A DNA stretch of 64,000 bases, from assembly GCA_964017045.1 (NCBI GenBank), contig OZ024810.1:2018111-2082110 (forward strand), read 5' to 3'. Made by a program: the position numbers and the translations under genes. The notes beneath the pieces are model-generated. The model did not search any database and was not told where the DNA came from. It saw only the letters and a list, made by a program, of their open reading frames with translations. The DNA comes from Omphiscola glabra. Its lineage: Eukaryota > Mollusca > Gastropoda > Lymnaeidae. Shown piece by piece: positions 58,914-64,000 of this stretch; position 1 is the first letter of the stretch, and the number at the start of each line of letters is the position of its first letter.

Positions 58914-60928
58914 TAGCTGATGGTACCACCATCTTTGGCTTACTATCTCAAGTAGCTGATGGTACCACCATCTTTGGCTTACTATCTGAAGTAGCTGATG
59001 GTACCACCATCTTTGGCTTACTATCTGAAGTAGCTGATGGTACCACCATCTTTGGCTTACTATCTGAAGTAGCTGATGGTACCACCATCTTTGGCTTACT
59101 ATCTGAAGTAGCTGATGGTACCACCATCTTTGGCTTACTATCTGAAGTAGCTGATGGTACCACCATCTTTGGCTTACTATCTGAAGTAGCTGATGATACC
59201 ACCATCTTTGGCTTACTATCTGAAGTAGCTGATGGTACCACCATCTTTGGCTTACTATCAAAGTAGCTGATGGTACCACCATCTTTGGCTTACTATCTGA
59301 AGTAGCTGATGATACCACCATCTTTGGCTTACTATCTGAAGTAGCTGATGGTACCACCATCTTTGGCTTACTATCTGAAGTAGCTGATGGTACCACCATC
59401 TTTGGCTTACTATCTGAAGTAGCTGATGGTACCACCATCTTTGGCTTACTATCTGAAGTAGCTGATGATACCACCATCTTTGGCTTACTATCTGAAGTAG
59501 CTGATGGTACCACCATCTTTGGCTTACTATCTCAATTAGCTGATGGTACCACCATCTTTGGCTTACTATCTGAAGTAGCTGATGATACCACCATCTTTTG
59601 CTTACTATCTGAAGTAGCTGATGGTACCACCATCTTTGGCTTACTATCTCAAGTAGCTGATGGTACCACCATTGTTGGCTTACTATCTGAAGTAGCTGAT
59701 GATACCACCATCGTTGGCTTAATATCTGAAGTAGCTGATGGTACCACCATCTTTGGCTTACTATCTCAAGTAGCTGATGGTACCACCATTGTTGGCTTAC
59801 TATCTGAAGTAGCTGATGGCACCACCATCGTTGGCTTACTATCTGAAGTAGCTGATGATACCACCATCTTTGGCTAACAATCTGAATTAGCTGATGATAC
59901 CACCATCGTTGGCTTACTATCTGAAGTAGCTGATGGTACCACCATCATTGGCTTACTATCTGAAGTAGCTGATGGTACCACCATCGTTGGCTTACTATCT
60001 GAAGTAGCTGATGGTACCACCATCGTTGGCTTACTATCTGAAGTAGCTGATGTACCACCATCGTTGGCTTACTATCTGAAATAACTGATGGTACCACCAT
60101 CGTTGGCTTACTATCTGAAGTAGCTGATGGTGCCATCATCGTTGGCTTACTATCTGAAGTAGCTGATGGTATCACCATCGTTGGTTTACTATCTGAAGAA
60201 GCTGATGTTACCACCACCGTTGGCTTACTATCTGAAGTAGATGATGGTACCACCACCGTTGGCTTACTATCTGAAGTATCTGATGGTACGACCATCGTTG
60301 GCTTACTATCTGAAGTAGCTGATGATACCACCATCGTTGGCTTACAATCTGAAGTAGCTGATGATACCACCATTGTTGGCTTACTATTTGAAGTAGCTGA
60401 TGGTACCACCATCTTTGGCTTACTATCTCAAGTAGCTGATGGTACCACCATCGTTGGCTTACTATCTGAAGTAGCTGATGGTACCACCATCGTTGGCTTA
60501 CTATCTGAAGTAGCTAATGGTACCACCATCGTTGGCTTACTATCTGAAATAGCTGATGGTACACCATCGTTGGCTTACTATCTGAAGTAGCTGATGATTC
60601 CACCATCGTTGGCTTGCTATCTGAAGTAGCTGATGGTACCACCATCGTTGGCTTACTAACTGAAGTAGCTGATGGTACCACCATCGTTGGCTTACTATCT
60701 GAAGTAGCTGATGGTACCACCATCGTTGGCTTACTATCTGAAGTAGCTGATGGTACCACCATCGTTGGCTTACTATCTGAAGTAGCTCATGGTACCACCA
60801 TCGTTGGCTTACTATCTGAAGTAGCTCATGGTACCACCATCGTTGGCTTACTATCTGAAGTAGCTCATGGTACCACCATCGTTGGCTTACTATCTGAAGT
60901 AGCTCATGGTACCACCATCGTTGACGTA
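58914..60928 (+). repeat. 39-bp minisatellite, about 52 units
   Basis: Core tagctgatggtaccaccatc and tttggcttactatctgaag. Units on the left carry ctttggc, units on the right cgttggc, and the last ones gtagctcatgg. gatggtaccaccatc can form a 6-bp stem in each unit. The period is a multiple of 3, so false frames arise. Confidence 0.97.
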
Positions 60929-61727
60929 TTACCTGAAGGGAAACGTTTATACAGAGACTTTACCAGTTGGTGCGATGACAATGTTCTTCCGTTAAATGTC
61001 TTAAAATGAAGGAAATTGTTGGCGATATCCGGATTGTGTATCACACAACTGAAGATTTCACAATTAAAAAAATCACAGTATAGACCAAGTACAGACATTT
61101 AAGTACCAGGGGGACCCTTTCTCACCCACCACACCCCACCCTCTTTCCGTTGGCAATTGACAAGCGTGTAAATTTAACTATCAAAGAAACCAAACTAAAA
61201 TCCCCATAACCAGACTAACCGTGTGTGCGGATTGATCCCATCATTGAGTGTGATCAGGTTGGTGGGCACTACTTTCTTGTTTCCTTGTTTGTATATGAAG
61301 GATTGTTTGACACTATATTTAACCGTCTGACTTACTTGAAATTTAAAAAACAAAGTCTAAACACATTTAAATGTCGTCCGTATGATCGATTAGGTCTCGT
61401 TTTAGACCATAATCATACCCACTTCCCCTTCCCCCCTCCTCCCCTGCCATCTTCCCCGTTTCACGCCCCCGTCACTGCGCACCTTTCCTTCGTTGTTAAG
61501 TCAATAATTAATCGTACTGTTTCCAATATTTGAGACCAATCAGTTTGTTCAATTCTTCACAGCTAATTGATTCAGAACTGAACAGAACCCATGGACATTT
61601 CAATAAATGTATTCCGCCATTCTCCGAGCAGCTCTGCCCCCCCCCCCCCCCTCCAGATTGCAGAATATCAAAGGGCGTTTTCGAACAAGTTTTGTGGGGA
61701 AAGCTTTAATACTAGACATATCAGCCC
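60929..61727. other. Unique stretch, no gene seen
   Basis: It contains C-rich tracts at 61430 and 61637. The 102-codon frame at 61225 is not recognised. Confidence 0.45.
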
Positions 61728-63036
61728 CCTCTACCTAGTATCCCAAGATCCGACCTAATATCCCAAGATCCGACCTAGTATCCCAAGATCCGACCTAGTA
61801 TCCCAAGATCCGACCTAGTATCCCAAGATCCGACCTAGTATCCCAAGATCCGACCTGGTATCCCAAGATCCGACCTGGTATCCCAAGATCCGACCTAGCA
61901 TCCCAAGATCCGACCTAGTATCCCAAGATCCGACCTAGTATCCCAAGATCCGACCTAGTATCCCAAGATCCGACCTAGTATCCCAAGATCCGACCTAGTA
62001 TCCCAAGATCCGACCTAGTATCCCAAGATCCGACCTAGTATCCCAAGATCCGACCTAGTATCCCAAGATCCGACCTGGTATCCCAAGATCCGACCTGGTA
62101 TCCCAAGATCCGACCTGGTATCCCAAGATCCGACCTGATATCCCAAGATCCGACCTGGTATCCCAAGATCCGACATAGTATCCCAAGATCCGACCTAGTA
62201 TCCCAAGATCCGACCTGGTATCCCAAGATCCGACCTGGTATCCCAAGATCCAACCTAGTATCCCAAGATCCGACCTAGTATCCCAAGATCCGACCTAGTA
62301 TCCCAAGATCCGACCTAGTATCCCAAGATCCGACCTAGTATCCCAAGATCCGACCTAGTATCCCAAGATCCGACCTAGTATCCTAAGATCCGACCTGGTA
62401 TCCCAAGATCCGACCTGGTATCCCAAGATCCGACCTAGTATCCCAAGATCCGACCTAGTATCCCAAGATCCGACCCAGTATCCCAAGATCCGACCTAGTA
62501 TCCCAAGATCCGACCTAGTATCCCAAGATCCGACCTAGTATCCCAAGATCCGACCTAGTATCCCAAGATCCGACCTAGTATCCCAAGATCCGACCTAGTA
62601 TCCCAAGATCCGACCTAGTATCCCAAGATCCGACCTAGTATCCCAAGATCCGACCTAGTATCCCAAGATCCGACCTAGTATCCCAAGATCCGACCTAGTA
62701 TCCCAAGATCCGACCTAGTATCCCAAGATCCGACCTAGTATCCCAAGATCCGACCTAGTATCCCAAGATCCTACCTAGTATCCCAAGATCCGACCTAGTA
62801 TCCCAAGATCCGACATAGTATCCCAAGATCCGACATAGTATCCCAAGATCCGACCTAGTATCCCAAGATCCGACCTAGTATCCCAAGATCCGACCTAGTA
62901 TCCCAAGATCCGACCTAGTATCCCAAGATCCGACCTAGTATCCCAAGATCCGACCTAGTATCCCAAGATCCGACCTAGTATACCAAGATCCGACCTAGTA
63001 TCCCAAGATCCGACCTAGTATCCCAAGATCCGACCC
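61728..63036 (+). repeat. 20-bp minisatellite, about 65 units
   Basis: Unit ctagtatcccaagatccgac repeats with only point variants (ctggta, ccagta, catagta). The phase never shifts over 1.3 kb. Confidence 0.98.
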
Positions 63037-63344
63037 GTCCGTATCCCCTCAGCTGTAGCCACGCCATAGATGTCAGCACTTTTCACTCCACGTTCAAACA
63101 TCTTATATGACCATCTTTCCGGTTCTCTTCTGCTACAGAAAGAAAAAAAAAAGAATCATTAAAAGAGATTTATCACCCCACCCCCATCCCACCCCCACCA
63201 AAACAAACACGCAAACAGCCTTATGTTACGTAACTCGCACGTGTTTTAAAAATCTGGTAAAGCCGTTTTCACCCCTCACTGACTTCACGAAAGTGAAAAC
63301 TAACGAATCCAAACAAACGAACGTAGAATCGTGTGAAAGTTGGC
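63037..63344. other. Unique stretch, no gene seen
   Basis: C- and A-rich low-complexity segments (63172-63210) only. Confidence 0.5.
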
Positions 63345-64000
63345 GTTTCTCTACTTCATCATTTCAGGTTTTACAACAAATTGGCTCTTTTCTACTTCAC
63401 CATTTCAGGTTTTACAACAAATAGGCTCTTCTCTACTTCACCATATCAGGTTTTACAACAAATTGGCTCTTCTCTACTTCACCATTTCAGGTTTTACAAA
63501 AAATTGGCTCTTCTCTACTTCACAATTTCAGGTTTTACAACAAATCGGCTCTTCTCTACTTCACCACTTCAAGTTTGACAACAAGTTGGCACTTCTCTAC
63601 TTCACCATTTCAAGTTTTACAACAAATTGGCTCTTCTCTACTTCACCATTTCAGGTTTTACAAAAAATTGGCTCTTCTCTACTTCACATTTTCAGGTTTT
63701 ACAACAAATCGGCTCTTCTCTACTTCACCACTTCAAGTTTGACAACAAGTTGGCACTTCTCTACTTCACCATTTCAAGTTTTACAACAAATTGGCTCTTC
63801 TCTACTTCACCATTTCAGATTTTACAACAAATTGGATCTTCTCTACTTCACCATTTCAAGTTTTACAACAAATTGGCTCTTCTCTACTTCACCATTTCAG
63901 GTTTTACAACAAATTGGCTCTTCTCTACTTGACCATTTCAAGTTTTACAACAAATTGGCTCTTCTCTACTTCACCATTTCAAGTTTTACAACAAATTGGC
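63345..64000 (+). repeat. 41-bp minisatellite, at least 16 units, cut by the window end
   Basis: Core ctctacttcaccatttcagg and ttttacaacaaattggctct. It runs off the window, so its real length is unknown. A four-unit variant block is duplicated inside it. Confidence 0.96.

Overview
This is a eukaryotic, animal nuclear window, most likely from a mollusc and probably a gastropod. The reasons are the split gene with GT/AG introns, an ependymin-related secreted protein of the type abundant in molluscs, tails of LINE retrotransposons, and a MITE that I recognise as SPIN-like (hAT superfamily), a family reported from a pond snail as well as from tetrapods. The species assignment is inference. There is no bacterial-type gene organisation, no CRISPR array and no recognisable rRNA or tRNA gene.

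The dominant content is tandem repeats. I count about fifty different minisatellites with units of 12 to 92 bp, and by summing their spans they cover roughly half of the window. The largest are a 41-bp array (1220-7287), a 33-bp array with a nested 12-bp G-rich array (7364-9283), a 37-bp array (9784-11445), a 12-bp array (56811-58376), a 39-bp array (58914-60928) and a 20-bp array (61728-63036). Nearly all long open frames in the window are translations of these arrays and are not genes.

One protein-coding gene is well supported: a four-exon gene on the + strand (38763-50906) encoding a 214-residue ependymin-related secreted protein, with a polyadenylation signal at 51351. Its three introns carry several minisatellites and a SPIN-like MITE. 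One isolated phase-0 internal exon candidate (12296-12409) and two weak terminal-exon candidates (23114, 36976) may belong to unrecognised genes.

The most interesting structure is a dispersed non-coding element of about 540 bp present three times (1050-9368 +, 20035-20582 -, 37310-37845 +). The second and third copies are simple. In the first, two internal segments that are single-copy in the other two have been amplified into the 148-unit 41-bp array and the 48-unit 33-bp array. The window therefore shows both the seed and the product of minisatellite birth. Other arrays show phased higher-order duplications, an array split by a LINE insertion, and arrays that abut or interrupt LINE ends.
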